The notes: generated by a model from the sequence alone, not told the origin. Positions 12,370 to 25,831 are shown, counted from the stretch's first letter. The stretch is DNA of 51,024 nucleotides from Purshia tridentata (GCA_003254885.1 QANT01000560.1:1-51024), one strand, 5' to 3'. Program-made: numbers and translations.

Positions 12370-13086
12370 GCTTTAATTGAGGCGAATATACTTGTTCCCC
12401 TTGTTAATCTGCTTAAGAATGCTGAATATGATATAAAGAAAGGCGCTGCACTGGCTATCTCAAATGCTACATCTTGTGGTTCTGAAGGCCTGATAAAGTA
12501 TGAACACATCTTGTAAGTTTCATATTTAAGTTGTTAAAATTTTTGTAATTTGATTCATTTTCCTTTGGTGACAGGTTTCTAGGTAAGCATGAGTGTATTA
12601 GATCATTTTGTGATCTTCTCGTCTGCCCTGACCCTAAAAGCCTTGGGACTCTTGTTAATCTTCTTCGAAATGCTGAATTTGATATAAAGAAGGAAGCTGC
12701 ACTAGCAATTTTAAATGCTACTTCTAGTGGTTCGCCAGAGCTAATTAAGTATGCATATCAAATTGTTAATTTAATATATGATGTTGTAAACATTCTTGTC
12801 AGCTTATTTAATTTGATGTTTTTGTAACAGGTTCCTGGTAAGGCTAGGTTGCCTACAACCGTTATGTCATCTGCTCACCTGCACTGAGCATCAAACTATT
12901 GCAGTTTGCTTAGAATGTCTAGACAGGATATTAAAAATTGGAGCATCTGAAGCTGTAAACCTGTTTGCTGAAACAATAGATCATGAGGAGGGGTTAGTAA
13001 AAATTAAGAATTTACAATATCATGATGACCATGAGATTCAGAAGAAGGCAGTGAAGATTCTAGGCACATATTGGTTGGCCGGTTGA
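12370..13086 (+). pseudogene. 5'-truncated importin-alpha-like gene with duplicated ARM segment
   Basis: Three exons (12370-12497, 12575-12748, 12831-13086) have intact GT-AG sites and matching phases, giving about 185 open codons to a TGA. The sequence matches the C-terminal armadillo repeats of importin-alpha: ANILVPLVNLLKNAE, DIKKGAALAISNAT, CDLLVCPDP, then GLVKIKNLQ and KAVKILGTYW. The first exon has a splice acceptor rather than a start codon, and no N-terminal importin-beta-binding region or earlier ARM repeats are present upstream. Exon 2 joins the start of one repeat (to CDLLVCPDP) to a second copy of the LVNLLRNAEFDIKKEAALAI block, an internal duplication. The long-TIR element ends about 200 bp upstream and may have caused or followed the truncation. 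It could be transcribed as a fragment, but I treat it as non-functional. Confidence 0.7.
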
Positions 13087-15894
13087 TGTTTTCATCTTTT
13101 TTTGTCCACAAGTGGTTTGGAACTCCCAATCTTCACTTATACCGTTTTCCTTCATATCCTAAAGGATTTATGTTCATTTACCTTGTATGCCACCTGAAAT
13201 AGGTCTCAGTTTATCTCTTTTTCTTTTCTTTTCTTTTCTGCCAATCACCCAAATTATGGATGATATATTTCTATTAATTGTTCCAAAAGAAAATTAAAAG
13301 GTTACAATTACTCCAGCTAGATAACAGCTCTTCGAATTCCTCTCAATAGTTGGTCAGTATATATGTAGTGATTACAATTTCTTTTTTCCCCTCCCCTTTT
13401 TCCTTTTGTTTGTTTCTTGTAGATGGAGAGATATATTGTTTGTGTATGAAAGTGGTATTGTTTGTGAAGAACCCAAAACAATGGGGTGTGTTTACAGAAT
13501 GGTTGCTCTTCAAATTTGTTGGGTGAAATATTCCTTCTAGTGAGTTGAAAACACCTAGTTATAAACAATGACTAATAAAGTCAATGATGAATATCTGATA
13601 ACAGGTGTTACTTGGTTATAAACAATGACTAATAAAGTCAATGATGAATGTTGAATCAGCTTCCGGAATGGGTTCAAGTTCGTCACCATTAACAAGCGTC
13701 TGACTGCCCAAATTTGACGAACCAAAATGAGAGTGCAAAGCATGGTTCACGATGGATCTTAACCCAAGCTTGTGCATGTAAATTTTTAAGGCAACTGAAT
13801 AGGAAAACAAAAGGAGAATGATTTAGTTCTATGCTATGTAGGCTACTGAATCAGTATAAAATTCCAACTTTGGGCCCGAATTGAATTGGACAATATTGAA
13901 GAAAAAAATGATATCAAACTTCAAATCCGAAAGTTCAAGAATTTTTTTATTTGAAGGCATTAAATACTACATGGTCGAAACTGAAGGCAGAGTTTGGCAA
14001 TTGGATAACTTAATAATATATGTAAGAGAAAATAAACAAAGAATGAATGAAAATAGAAAAATATCTAATGTTGCTTCAAGGATCATAAACTATGAGCTTG
14101 TTTGTGGCAACAAGAAATTGGACTTAAACTCTGACACCTCTCTTTTAAAGTGAAAGTTCATTTGTCTTGAGAAAAATAAGTTTTAAATGACATATCACTA
14201 TGCTTTGCAGTTGTTTTGGATTCAAACAAACCAATCAGTATTAGGCTATATGGGTGTCCATGGAGGTATATTTACTGCCGGCCAAGTTTACTGGGGAAAC
14301 TGATTGTTCTATAATTTAACCTCTGTTTCAGTGTAAAGGCCATGAAGGGTCAGTGAAGGTGAAAGTAGGAACATGCTGACTCGGTTGATTTGGAATTTGG
14401 ATAGTGGGTATTGGAAATATTTCCTAAAGTCTTGGTTACCCTTTGGTCTTAATGTTAAGGCAGGCAGCCAACTTGTTTTATATTGCTACTAGAGGCATAA
14501 TGTTCAGTACTAATACTTCCAGAGAGGCCAAGAAGCTGTTCTGTTGTAGTCAGGTAAGTATTATGAGCCCCAAAATGATGGGTTTCTTGCAATGTATGTA
14601 CCTACAGGCTACATTACCTCTATCAGAATTCTCAGAATTATTATAAATCTTGACCGTTATGTTGGTTACTGTCATGTGCCATCTACATGTAACATGTTTG
14701 ATACGTTGATTGCAGAATAGGCTCTTGTATGGGCATGAAACTGCTGATAGTGTGAGTTTAGCTGCGGTACAAAGACTTTAAGGTATAGATTATGCTGTGG
14801 GGGTATGTATAACTTAATCGCTAGAATTTAATAGATGGGTTTTGGTTCCTGATACTTGAAGAGGTCTACTTAATAATTTTTTACTGCAATTAGTCCTCCA
14901 CATTCGAATATTCCGGTAATGGTAAGTATGACTGTATGACCCAGAGAAATTTTGCCAGCATTATCAGAAGGAGGGATTTGGCGACAAAGACAATGACATA
15001 CAGGCCTCAACAACCGTAGTCATCATCTTTCATATCTTGCCAAGCAAGATAATTTGTTTTGAAATTGACTTTATCTTTTTTTGTCAAATTGTTAGTGATA
15101 ATTAAGTACAAAAATATCTTCAGATTTTACTTTTTTTTTTATTGCTAACATGAGGTGCCGTGTTGCGCAAGATGGGTAGTGATGCAAACCCCATTTATGA
15201 CATATTCCTCCTGTTTTATCCTTATTTCCCAAGTTTTCTCTGTGTTTTAAGACTCCAATGAATCAGCTGAGCTCAATATTTAATCACATTGACTTTGACC
15301 TTCTCTATAGCCATTGAAGGAATAACTACTTTTAAGATTTAGCAGGTTTAATCCTTAGCAATAGTTCATCGGGCTTACTTGTCTGGTAGCTATAAGATCG
15401 ATATTTGAATTTTCTGTTACTTGATAAGTGATCCTTTGTTTTTTTTTTTAATAATTTTTCTTTTATCAATGATATGCGACCTTCAGTACAAAATTTGCTT
15501 GTGATTTGTTCAACTAAAGCTATACTTGTACACTATAGACAATAGAAAAAGGTGTTGATCCATGATCCTGATTGTGGCTTTAACTATTAAAAACTCCTAA
15601 TGCTCTGAAGGATTATTTTGGATTAAGCCTGAACTGGTCAACAATTCTATCTATCTATCGATATCTCTCACACATCAGCTGACATGTCTTTGTTTTTTGT
15701 GAATTCTCCCCCTCAAGTAATATGTTTTCACACAAACAGCATTTTAAACTTCCTTGAACACCAAGATAAAGAATGATGCATCACCTTACTTCATCAACCT
15801 GCACAGTCTAAACATATATATACATCAAGAGTCTTGCATATTTATATACACCTTCATCAAGTTTTACTACAAATTTCTCTCTAAGTCAACGACT
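13087..15894. other. Intergenic region and ABCG37-like 5' flank
   Basis: No gene is recognised. A 35-bp direct repeat (13558-13592 and 13615-13649, beginning GTTATAAACAATGAC) is the only clear structure. Short open frames near 13881 and 14443 have no recognisable domain. The last 150 bases or so before 15895 probably hold the 5' UTR of the transporter. Confidence 0.5.
13558..13649 (+). repeat. Two direct copies of a 35-bp sequence
   Basis: The 35-bp unit starting GTTATAAACAATGAC is repeated exactly with a period of 57 bp. Confidence 0.85.
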
Positions 15895-18800
15895 ATGGCT
15901 CAGATGGTTGGCAGAGATGAGATAGAGTCAGTAAGAATTGAGTTGGAAGAGATAGCAAGAAGCCTCCGGTCATCATTTCACAGTCGTACCTCCAGTTTCC
16001 GAATCAATTCAGCATTGAGTTCTGCCAAAGACGACGATGATGCTCAATATGCTGTGCAGTGGGCAGCCATAGAGAGATTGCCAACATTTGATCGGTTGAA
16101 ATCATCTTTATTTGATAAGAATGATGATGGAGACGAGGTTGATGGTGAAGGAAAGCGGGTGGTTGACGTTTCCAAGCTTGGAGCTCAGGAACGGCATCTG
16201 TTCATAGCGAAGCTCATCAAACACATTGAGAATGACAATCATCGTCTCTTGCATAAAATTAGAAATAGAATTGACAAGTAAGCCTTTTCTTCTCTTTGGC
16301 CTTATGATCATATAAGTATGTGCAGGAATATAAACGTATAATTACAATCAATTTGAATAGAGTTGATGCTGCTCTTACACTTGAAGACTTACATGCACTA
16401 CTTTTAGTGGTATATACAGGTGGATGCTGGAATGCTTAGGCAAAGCATAATTAATTAATTTTTACTTACTAAGAAAATGGATGTTCTTAATTGATCGTCA
16501 TTTTCCAATTTTCAGATGTGTTGATGTTTCTCTTTCCCTTATTTAGATGCTTGTAGTCATATCAGTTACTCTGCCGGTGCATGTGGTAATGAATGTTTTC
16601 TTTGAGTTCATCCTGAACTGTTTTTTTGTAGGGTTGGAGTAAAATTGCCCACTGTAGAGGTGAGATATAAGAATCTCACCGTGGAAGCAGTGTGTGAGGT
16701 GGTTCATGGAAAGCCCCTCCCAACTCTCTGGAATTCTATCAAAAGCACGCTTTCTGTAAGTATTCACATCATGACAAAGAGTAGTTTTACAGCTTAACCA
16801 TTCATACAGTCAAAGGATTTTCGAACTTTCAAAATTTTGGTGGTAATTTAATAGAGTACAATAAATTCTCAAGAAGATATGTGGTTTCAATGTACGTAAA
16901 TACTTACATATATAAATAGATGTATGTGCACATGTTATCAATAGTTACATGACCATTCAAGAGAAAAGAAGCCAACTAATTAGCTTTTGCTCAAAATTGG
17001 GTTAAGTTAGAATATTAGTTTGCAGCAGAATGGTATTGTAGTTAACTTTACTGACTTAGATGAGGCCATGTCCCAGATTACGGAAAATAGCAGAAAATTT
17101 TCCATATATGTCCATAAAATTACTGTTTCAAAAGTTTATGAATACATTTATAAAAATGAATTTACAATTACAGCAGAAACTTCTATATAATTTATTCTCA
17201 ATATGATAGTTCCCCAGTTATATCTATATGCTCAACTAGACTTTTCTTCTTTTTTTATTTTTATATACAGCTCTTTGCCAAGTTTCCAGGTTCAAAGTCA
17301 CGTGAGGCCAAGATAAGCATTATAAATGATTTTAGTGGTATAATAAAGCCTGCAAGGTAGGCTAGCATTCTTTCCTTTACTGAATTTGACATGATTATAG
17401 CCTGATCCATTCTATCAACCAAATTTTACCATTAATGGTAACTATAACTTAGCTGGGCAATCTCTCATTCAAAATGCAATTATTTTTGTCTTTTTAATAG
17501 CCTTAGACAAACTTATAGTTGAACTGTGATTTTAGGGTCCAGCGGTTGTCTTAACACCTTGGACCAAGTTCACTATAATGGTTGTTGACTCGTTGGTCTT
17601 TGATGCATATGAACCAAATACCTTAGAGGATTTCTCTTGTCTTGGTGCTAATTGGTTCTGTTGCAGGTTAACTTTACTGCTTGGCCCCCCAGGATGTGGG
17701 AAGACCACCCTTCTAAAGGCGCTTTCAGGGAATTTGGACAAATCCCTCAAGGTTTTCCATTATCTTTATACTTGAATGCCTTTATGATGAGTGATGACCC
17801 TGTTGAGGACCAATAACCAACATTAATGTGGAAGTAGTATGAAGCTGTAACTTGTGATGCAAACCAGCAGTTGAAAATGTTAAAAGACTCCAAACAACAC
17901 CTGCGTAGACCCTAAACCTAAATTTGTTATATCAAATAATGTCCATCTCCTAATTTTAAGACACCATTTGTTTCAAGGAGTCTAGTAATTTGAGTTGGTT
18001 GGGAGCTACTTAAGTTTGTAATCCTAATCTATTTTCTTGTTTTGATAGTTCTCAGGAGAAGTTTCTTACAATGGACACAAACTAGAGGAGTTTGTCCCAC
18101 AGAAAAATTCAGCTTATATAAGCCAATTCGACCTGCACATTCCTGAGATGACTGTGAGGGAAACACTTGATTTTTCAGCCCGCTGTCAGGGTATTGGAAG
18201 CCGAGCTGGTAGGATTTGTCGAGTTCAACATAATTATTATTTAGTTGTACAGAACCTATAGATGCAGGATAGTGATGATCTGTTTTCTTCCTACAAAGAT
18301 ATTATGCTGGAAGTCAGTAAAAGGGAGAAGGAGGCCGGAATAATTCCACATCCAGATATAGATACCTACATGAAGGTACTTTCTGGATTTTCTGATATTA
18401 GTCCATTCCATGTTTTTCGGCTCATAAGTATCCTTCACTTTGTGTTCTTCATCAAGGTTATGCACTCTATTGTTGATTATGACATTGTTATAACTTATAA
18501 CAGGCAACTTCCGTCCAAGGACTAAAAAGAACCCTTCAGACAGACTACATATTGAAGGTCATTCTCTTTCAACAGTGCTGAATTATCTTGTTTCCTAGAA
18601 CTTGTGTCTGCACCTTCTCAGTATGTTTTCTTTTCCATGATTATGCAGATCCTTGGGCTTGATATATGTGCTGACACTCTTGTTGGAGATACCATGAGAA
18701 CAGGCATATCTGGTGGTCAAAAGAAGAGATTGACAACAGGTAATGCAAATAGAAACGTTGATAGTTTTAGAAGGTTATGCAACATGCACACTTCATAACA

Positions 18801-21800
18801 CACTGGTTTTACTGAGATTACTAACTTCCAACTTCAATTTGACCTTACCTTACTGAAGTGAATTAAAATATTGCAGCGGAGATGATCATTGGTCCCACAA
18901 AAGCTTTGTTCATGGATGAAATAACAAATGGCTTAGACAGTTCCACTGCATTCCAGATTGTTGCTTGCCTTCAACAGCTGGTGCATATAACAGATGCTAC
19001 TTTGCTAGTTTCTCTTCTTCAGCCAGCACCAGAGACGTTTGAACTCTTTGATGACCTTATTTTAATGTCAGAAGGGAAGATTGTTTATCATGGTCCCAGG
19101 GATCATGTTGTGGAATTCTTTGAGGATTGTGGGTTTAAGTGTCCTGAGAGGAAAGGGGTTGCTGATTTCATCCAAGAGGCAAGTGGATTGCAGCTTATAA
19201 CGCCTTTCTTTTCATGCTTCCATTTCTTCAAATTAATTAAAGCAACAGTTGGCATCTTGATTCTGCAGGTAATCTCTAAAAAGGATCAAGCACACTATTG
19301 GTACCACAGGGAACCTCATTATTATGTACCAGTCGATATGTTCTTAAAAAAGTTCAAGGCATCTTCTTTAGGGAAGAAGCTATATGAGGATCTCGTAGAG
19401 CCATACCATAAGTCCCAAGACAATAAGAATGCTCTTTCATTTAGCTTGTATTCTCTTTCTAAATGGGAACTCTTTAGAGCTTGTGCATCAAGAGAGCTTC
19501 TTCTCATGAGGAGGAATTCTTTTATCTATGTATTCAAAACAATTCAGGTCATCATTTGTGCTTTTGCAATTATACTTCTTAATTAATTTTTTGGGGGGTA
19601 AACATTTCTGTTATATTGTTAAACTATTTCTAACGACTTGGGAATTTGAAACATGCTAAGGTTTATTGACTGCAGCTTATCATTATTGCATTTATCACGA
19701 TGACTGTATTTTTGAGGACTCGAATGGATCTTGATGTTCTTCATGCTAATTACTACATGGGTGCCCTATTCTTTGCTCTCACCATACTTCTCGTTGATGG
19801 AATTCCTGAGATGTCCATGACACTTCAAAGACTAGAAGTTTTCTACAAACAGAAAGACCTTTGTTTTTACCCAGCATGGGCTTATGCAATTCCTGCAACT
19901 TTATTAAAAGTTCCTGTTTCATTTATGGAAGCCCTGGTTTGGACTTCTCTTACTTATTATGTCATTGGATACAGTCCTGAGGTCCAGAGGTGAGTACATG
20001 TCAAAAGACTTACTTTTTTCATGTTATGAGCTAGTTTGGATCATTTTAGAAGATGAGTATCTAACCCTTCATAAGTTATTGATCCCTATATATGTTGAAG
20101 TGGGTTTGGTACTCTTTATGCAAATAAATGTTGAGTTCACAACAAATTTCATATTCTGCTATTTTTTACTCGGAACCTTTATCATGATATGATTTTCTTT
20201 TAGGTTTTTCCGCCAGTTCTTTTTACTCTTTGCTGTTCACTTATCATCAATATCCATGTTCCGCTTCCTGGCCTCGTTCTTTCAGACTATGGTTGTCACA
20301 ATGACAGCCGGTAGTTTTGCAATATTGTTTCTTTTACTCTTCAGTGGATTCATTGTCCAGAAACGTAAGGCTTAGTTTACTGGTTCTTCAGTTTATTTAA
20401 AACAAAAAACAAAACCAAAAAATCAGCTGGAAAAACAAAATAATTGGTTATATTGTGGGTTGCAGCTTCCATGCCCGTTTGGTTAGAGTGGGGTTTTTGG
20501 GTTTCCCCCCTGACATATGGCGAGATAGGCCTCTCTGTAAATGAGTTTCTTTCTCCAAGATGGCAAAAGGTAAGCATCTCATGTCATTACTATTTATCAA
20601 CTTGGCATCTCTGCAATGAACAATCCAGAGAAAATAGATGGTTACATGCTACTTAGTATGCTTTTGGTTTTTATCTGCAGATATCCGCGAACACTACTAT
20701 TGGGCTACAAATTCTTGAAAGCCGGGGACTAAACTTTGATGGATATTTCTATTGGATATCAATTGGTGCCTTATTTGGATTTACAGTGGTTTTCAACATT
20801 GGATACGCCTTGTCTTTGAGTTTCTTGAAGTGTAAGTTGATTTTTTATTATCCTATTTTGACTCAGGAAGTGGTACTTGAAACACATTGATTCATTCCAT
20901 TTCATATACATCCAGCTCCTGGATCATCTCGTGGCATCATTTCACATGAAAAGCTCTCCCAAATTCAAAGAACTGATGATTCCCTCAATGATGCCCATGT
21001 GGAAGAAAAGTCTGGAAATCATCCTCCTAAAACCACTGATGAAGGTTAGTACATATGTATTTCTCTCTTTATTTTTAAGAGGAAATTGGCCCACAAGCTT
21101 TTTGTTTGTTTATTTGTCACATTAATGTTCTACAGCATTTTTACAGTTGTTTTTTTCTCAATTAACAGGCAGGATGGTCTTACCTTTCACTCCCTTGACA
21201 GTAGTGTTCCAAGATATGCAATACTATGTTATTCCTATGGTAACCATATCGTGTTCTTTTGCAAAAGGTTCATGTAGTTGCAGGATTAAAAGGTTTTCAC
21301 ATCACATGACATTAATTTCTCTCCTCTTATTTTGGTTCCAGGAAACAAGGGAACGGGGATTTAATCAGAAAAAGCTCCAGCTTCTAAGTGATGTTACAGG
21401 AGCATTTAGGCCTGGTGTTCTTACAGCATTAATGGGTGTAAGTGGAGCTGGGAAAACAACTCTTCTCGATGTTCTTGCAGGCAGAAAGACTAGTGGCTAC
21501 ATTGAAGGGGACATAAAGATTGGTGGGTATCCCAAGGTTCAAGAAACATTTGCTAGGATCTTGGGTTACTGTGAGCAGACCGACATACATTCTCCACAAA
21601 TCACTGTAGAAGAATCTTTGATTTTTTCTGCTTGGCTGCGTCTAGCTTCTCAGATTGACTCGAAAGCAAAAGCTGTAAGTTTGTGAATTAGATACCCTGG
21701 CTGCTTGGTTATAAGTTCAACACTGAGATACTTTGTTTAAACCTTCTGTGGCATATCTAACAGGACTTTGTGAATGAAGTCCTTGAGACAATTGAGCTTG

Positions 21801-23970
21801 ATGGAATAAAAGATGCATTAGTTGGCATACCTGGTGTTAGTGGCCTATCAACTGAGCAGCGTAAGCGGCTTACAATTGCTGTGGAGCTTGTTTCAAACCC
21901 CTCCATAATATTCATGGATGAACCTACAACTGGTTTGGATGCAAGAGCTGCTGCAATAGTCATGCGAGCAGTGAAGAATGTAGCTAATACAGGAAGAACA
22001 ATTGTATGCACCATCCACCAACCAAATATCGATATATTTGAATCCTTTGATGAGGTAAAAGAAAGGATGTTTAGAGGCAAAAACTTGAAATTAGAATTCA
22101 ATTTGAAACAAAAGGCTATTCGTTGTTCGTAGTAGCGTCATGCTTAGAGAGGTTCTTGCATAAAGTTTCACAAGTAGCAGTGATTTTTATAGAATCCTTG
22201 ATGGGTAAACTACTTATCCTTTGAATGCAGCTAATTCTTTTGAAAACTGGTGGACGTATAATCTACTCTGGACCATTGGGCAAGCAATCGAGTAGGGTTA
22301 TAGAATATTTTGAGGTTAGTTTGCTATACAAAGTTTAACAAAGCTTCGGTTTGCTTAATTTTTAATATATTTAAAAATTTTATGGCAGAGTATTCCTGGG
22401 GTTCAAAAGATTAGAAGTAACTACAATCCAGCAACATGGATGTTAGAGATCACTTCTACATCAGCTGAAGCTGAACTTGGTGTTGATTTTGCTGAAATAT
22501 ACAGAGAATCTTCTTTATATGAGTAAGCACAATTACTCGATCAGTGAGTAATGTCAAAAAAAATTTATCTTTAAAAAAGGAAAATAATGGCCTCTGAACG
22601 TTGGTGTGAGTGAGTTTTTAAAGAATTATTTTAAAAATTAAATATGAATCGTTTCCTACTATCCCATTTGCAGGTACAATATAGAGCTAGTAAGACAGTT
22701 GAGTACTCCACCTCCTGATTCCAGAGATCTGCATTTTCCAACCCGCTTTTCACAAAATTCCTGGAGACAATTCCAATCTTGCCTATGGAAGCAGCACTTG
22801 TCTTATTGGAGGAGTCCCTCGTACAACTTGATGCGCATCATGCATACGCTTGTATCATCTATAATTTTTGGCTGCTTGTTTTGGAACCAAGGGAAGAATA
22901 TGTAAGTCCTTTATCTGTTTTATATTTTCAGTATGTGTTTCTTAAACTAAGAGCAATTAATAATTTCCTCTAATGAAAAGCGATCAACAAAAAAGTTTCT
23001 ATTCCTTTCATAAGGTAGGAGCATGACTCGTATCTAACCAGCCTTCTTTTTATCTTATTTCTTCTTCTATATATTAGAACCAACCAGCAGAACTTATTCA
23101 ATATATTTGGTTCAATGTATACTGGTGTCATCTTCTTGGGAATAAATAACTGCGCAACCGTCTTGCAATATGCTGCAACAGAGAGAACTGTTATGTACCG
23201 GGAAAAATTTGCAGGGATGTATTCTCCATGGGCCTTTTCACTTGCACAGGTACAGTTTTCTTTTCTTGATTGTTTACTTCAAGTTTATACAAGTGAATTT
23301 AACATTTCAAAGGACCTCTTAAATGGAAGTGGTTTGTTACTTGCATTAATCATCGATATTGCAGGTGGCAGTTGAAGTTCCTTATCTATTTATCCAGGCA
23401 CTTGCATTTCTGATCATCACATATCCAATGATTGGATATTATGGGTCAGCATATAAGGTTTTCTGGTACTTTTATGCTGTATTTTGTTCATTGCTCTACT
23501 ACAACTATCTGGGAATGATGCTCGTTTCTTTGACACCAAACTTCATGGTAGCTGGAATTCTATCCTCAGTGTTCTACACATTATTTAACCTGTTTGCTGG
23601 TTTTCTGATTCCCAAACCGGTAAGCCTATTCTCGACTCATATTTCCGATTCCATAGTAAGGTATACAAATTTTGACTTGGATATGTCGTTGTTTTTGTTG
23701 CAGCAAATTCCTAAATGGTGGATTTGGTTGTATTACCTGACTCCTTCATCTTGGTCACTAAACGGTTTGCTTACTTCACAATATGGAGACATAAACAAGG
23801 AGATTCTGATATTTGGGGAAACCAGAACAGTGTCTGCCTTCTTGAAAAATTACTTTGGGTTTCACCATGATCACTTGCCCCTTGTGGCAGTAATTCTCAT
23901 TGCTTTTCCCATTGTTTTTGCATCTATTTTCTCCTACTGTATTGGACGGTTGAACTTCCAGAAGAGGTGA
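15895..23970 (+). CDS. ABCG37: Full-size ABCG (PDR) transporter, ABCG37/PDR9-like, 24 exons
   Basis: Exons: 15895-16277, 16632-16755, 17271-17356, 17667-17751, 18049-18208, 18299-18375, 18504-18557, 18649-18739, 18877-19178, 19269-19547, 19676-19989, 20204-20364, 20466-20569, 20681-20831, 20916-21044, 21169-21239, 21342-21674, 21764-22054, 22231-22314, 22389-22522, 22674-22901, 23078-23249, 23365-23619, 23704-23970. Phases agree throughout, giving 1444 residues. Order is NBD1-TMD1-NBD2-TMD2. NBD1 has Walker [10 protein letters not shown] (204-212), signature SGGQKKR (344-350) and Walker B FMDE (365-368). NBD2 has GVSGAGKTT (889-897), LSTEQRKR (996-1003) and FMDE (1018-1021). The start MAQMVG and the ending LNFQKR closely resemble Arabidopsis ABCG37. 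That relative is a plasma-membrane exporter of auxin-type compounds and coumarin phenolics in roots; the substrate here is inferred. Intron 9 has a GC donor. The sister clade ABCG33/42/43 is the alternative. Confidence 0.93.
19179..19268 (+). other. GC-AG intron 9 of the ABCG37-like gene, in-frame and stop-free
   Basis: The exon ends CAAGAG and the intron begins GCAAGT, the consensus for GC donors. It ends TTCTGCAG. It is exactly 90 nt and contains no stop in the reading frame, so retention would insert 30 residues between FIQE and VISKKDQ. Relatives have these two segments joined directly, which supports splicing. Confidence 0.8.
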
Positions 23971-24649
23971 ATCCCCCCCTTTTTACCATTGATGGTGAAA
24001 ATATGTACATATTACATAGCTAGGAGCCATCTGTGTGTATATGTTTTCACTGTCAGTTGTTGCATATGTCAAACTATATTTTCTATGACCATATCATGTT
24101 ATACAAATTATATGTTTTTTTCTCTATAGCTTGTTAAACAAATTTATGACGGATGCTAATACTATGGACTGACAGATGCCCCAGCCAATCTAGTAGTAGT
24201 AACTGTAGCATGCTTAGAACATAATTATATGGTGCACGTAGCAAAAATGCAAGTGTGGAAAAGTTTCGCATCAGGTACAAGTACTCTTAGAGCAGCCAAC
24301 TAACGACAGGACACGATTTGCTTTCATCTTTGATATATATAGATGAAATAAAGAAGAAAATTTTAAAAGAATACCAAACTCGCCGAAGTTTTGTTCTTAC
24401 TAAATACATATCTCAAAGGTTTGGGTTTATTTGTGTATGAGCGAGTCAATAGATGTTTTCATTCACTAGACTCAAAAATCCTTACATCTTTAATATGGAC
24501 CCAACATGCCATATGAAAATATTTGGAAAAAAAAAAAAAGGGAAACAAAATGACAAGCAAGCAATATAGCAAGACTTTTGATTTGGAAAGCAGCTGATAG
24601 GAAGAAGTAGATTATTGATCAACTGCAAACAGAAAGAGAAGTACATAGT
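23971..24649. other. Convergent intergenic region between ABCG37-like and SAM synthetase genes
   Basis: Both flanking genes end here, so this stretch holds their 3' UTRs. On the minus strand an AATAAA occurs near 24427-24432 and could serve the SAM synthetase transcript. No other feature is seen. Confidence 0.5.
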
Positions 24650-25831
24650 TCACTCTTGGGGTTTTTCCCACTTCAAGGGCTTGACAACTTCCCATGAGAA
24701 GTCAGGGTCATCTCTACCAAAGTGTCCATAAGCAGCTGTCTTCAAATACCTGCCATTGCCACCCCTCTTGAGGTCCAGGTTAATGGCAATCATTCCAGGC
24801 CTGAAATCAAAGGTCTCCTTTACCAATTTTAGAATCTCCTTGTCCGGAATCTTTCCGGTGGCATAAGTGTCAACAAACACTGATAGTGGCTCAGGAACAC
24901 CAATTGCATATGAGACCTGCACTATGCACCTTCTAGCGAGGCCACCGGCAACAATGCTTTTAGCAGCCTGCCTAACAATGTATGCACCACTCCTGTCTAC
25001 CTTGGTAGGGTCCTTGCCAGAGAAGGCACCACCACCATGGGCTCCCCAACCGCCATAGGTGTCAATGATGATTTTTCGGCCAGTGAGACCTGCATCACCG
25101 TGAGGCCCACCAATGACAAATCGACCTGATGGGTTAAGATGGAAAATAGTCTTCTCATCAAGGTACTTCTCAGGAACAACAGGCTTAATAACATGTTTTT
25201 TGAGGTCAGCAGCAATCTCATCATTAGTAACAGTTTCATCATGCTGAGTAGAAATTAGAACAGTGTGGACTCGGATTGGAACCATAGCACCATGATCATT
25301 GTAGTATTCAACAGTGACTTGGGTTTTTCCATCAGGTCTCAACCATGCCAAGGTACCATTCTTGCGAACTTCTGTGAGACGAGCACCAATCTTGGTGGCA
25401 AGAACATGGCTTAGAGGCATAAGCTCAGTGGTCTCATCAGTGGCATAACCAAACATGTGACCCTGGTCTCCTGCACCAATTTCCTCAGGCCGCTTGGTGA
25501 GGTGGCCATGGACACCCTGGGCGATATCAGGGCTCTGTTGCTCAATGTTAACCAGGACCTTGCAATTGTCAGCATCAAGACCAACATCATCTGAAACAAA
25601 TCCAATGTTACGGCAGGTGTTGCGTACAATCTTCTCATAGTCCACTTTGGCTTTGGTTGTAATCTCTCCGAAGACCATGACCATGTTGGTCTTGGTGCAA
25701 GTCTCACAGGCAACTTTGCTGTCAGGATCTTGTTCAAGGCAAGCATCAAGCACTGCATCAGAAATCTGATCACAGAGCTTATCAGGGTGTCCCTCATTCA
25801 CAGACTCGGAAGTGAATAGGAAGGTCTCCAT
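24650..25831 (-). CDS. SAMS: S-adenosylmethionine synthetase
   Basis: Cytosolic enzyme making S-adenosylmethionine from methionine and ATP; it supplies methylation, ethylene and polyamine synthesis. The single coding exon encodes 393 residues, the usual plant length. Motifs: GHPDK (14-18) at the N-terminal ATP/metal site, [12 protein letters not shown] (119-130), and the glycine-rich loop [12 protein letters not shown] (267-278). The end [10 protein letters not shown] is typical. I chose the ATG at 25831 ([11 protein letters not shown]). The frame stays open upstream to 25909, but that stretch lies beyond a splice acceptor (TTTTGCAG at 25841-25848) and is intronic. Residue 114 is Arg, where Arabidopsis MAT1 has a nitrosation-sensitive Cys. 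Confidence 0.97.
   Translation of the reverse strand: METFLFTSESVNEGHPDKLCDQISDAVLDACLEQDPDSKVACETCTKTNMVMVFGEITTKAKVDYEKIVRNTCRNIGFVSDDVGLDADNCKVLVNIEQQSPDIAQGVHGHLTKRPEEIGAGDQGHMFGYATDETTELMPLSHVLATKIGARLTEVRKNGTLAWLRPDGKTQVTVEYYNDHGAMVPIRVHTVLISTQHDETVTNDEIAADLKKHVIKPVVPEKYLDEKTIFHLNPSGRFVIGGPHGDAGLTGRKIIIDTYGGWGAHGGGAFSGKDPTKVDRSGAYIVRQAAKSIVAGGLARRCIVQVSYAIGVPEPLSVFVDTYATGKIPDKEILKLVKETFDFRPGMIAINLDLKRGGNGRYLKTAAYGHFGRDDPDFSWEVVKPLKWEKPQE

Noticed and set aside
15754..15894. In-frame upstream ATG adding 47 residues to the ABCG37-like protein
   Set aside because: The extra sequence is low-complexity and unlike the family, whose members start MAxMVG. It is probably 5' UTR.
18262..18298. 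Earlier acceptor (GATGCAG at 18266) for exon 6 of the ABCG37-like gene
   Set aside because: Using it introduces an immediate in-frame stop. The acceptor at 18298 restores the family sequence [12 protein letters not shown].
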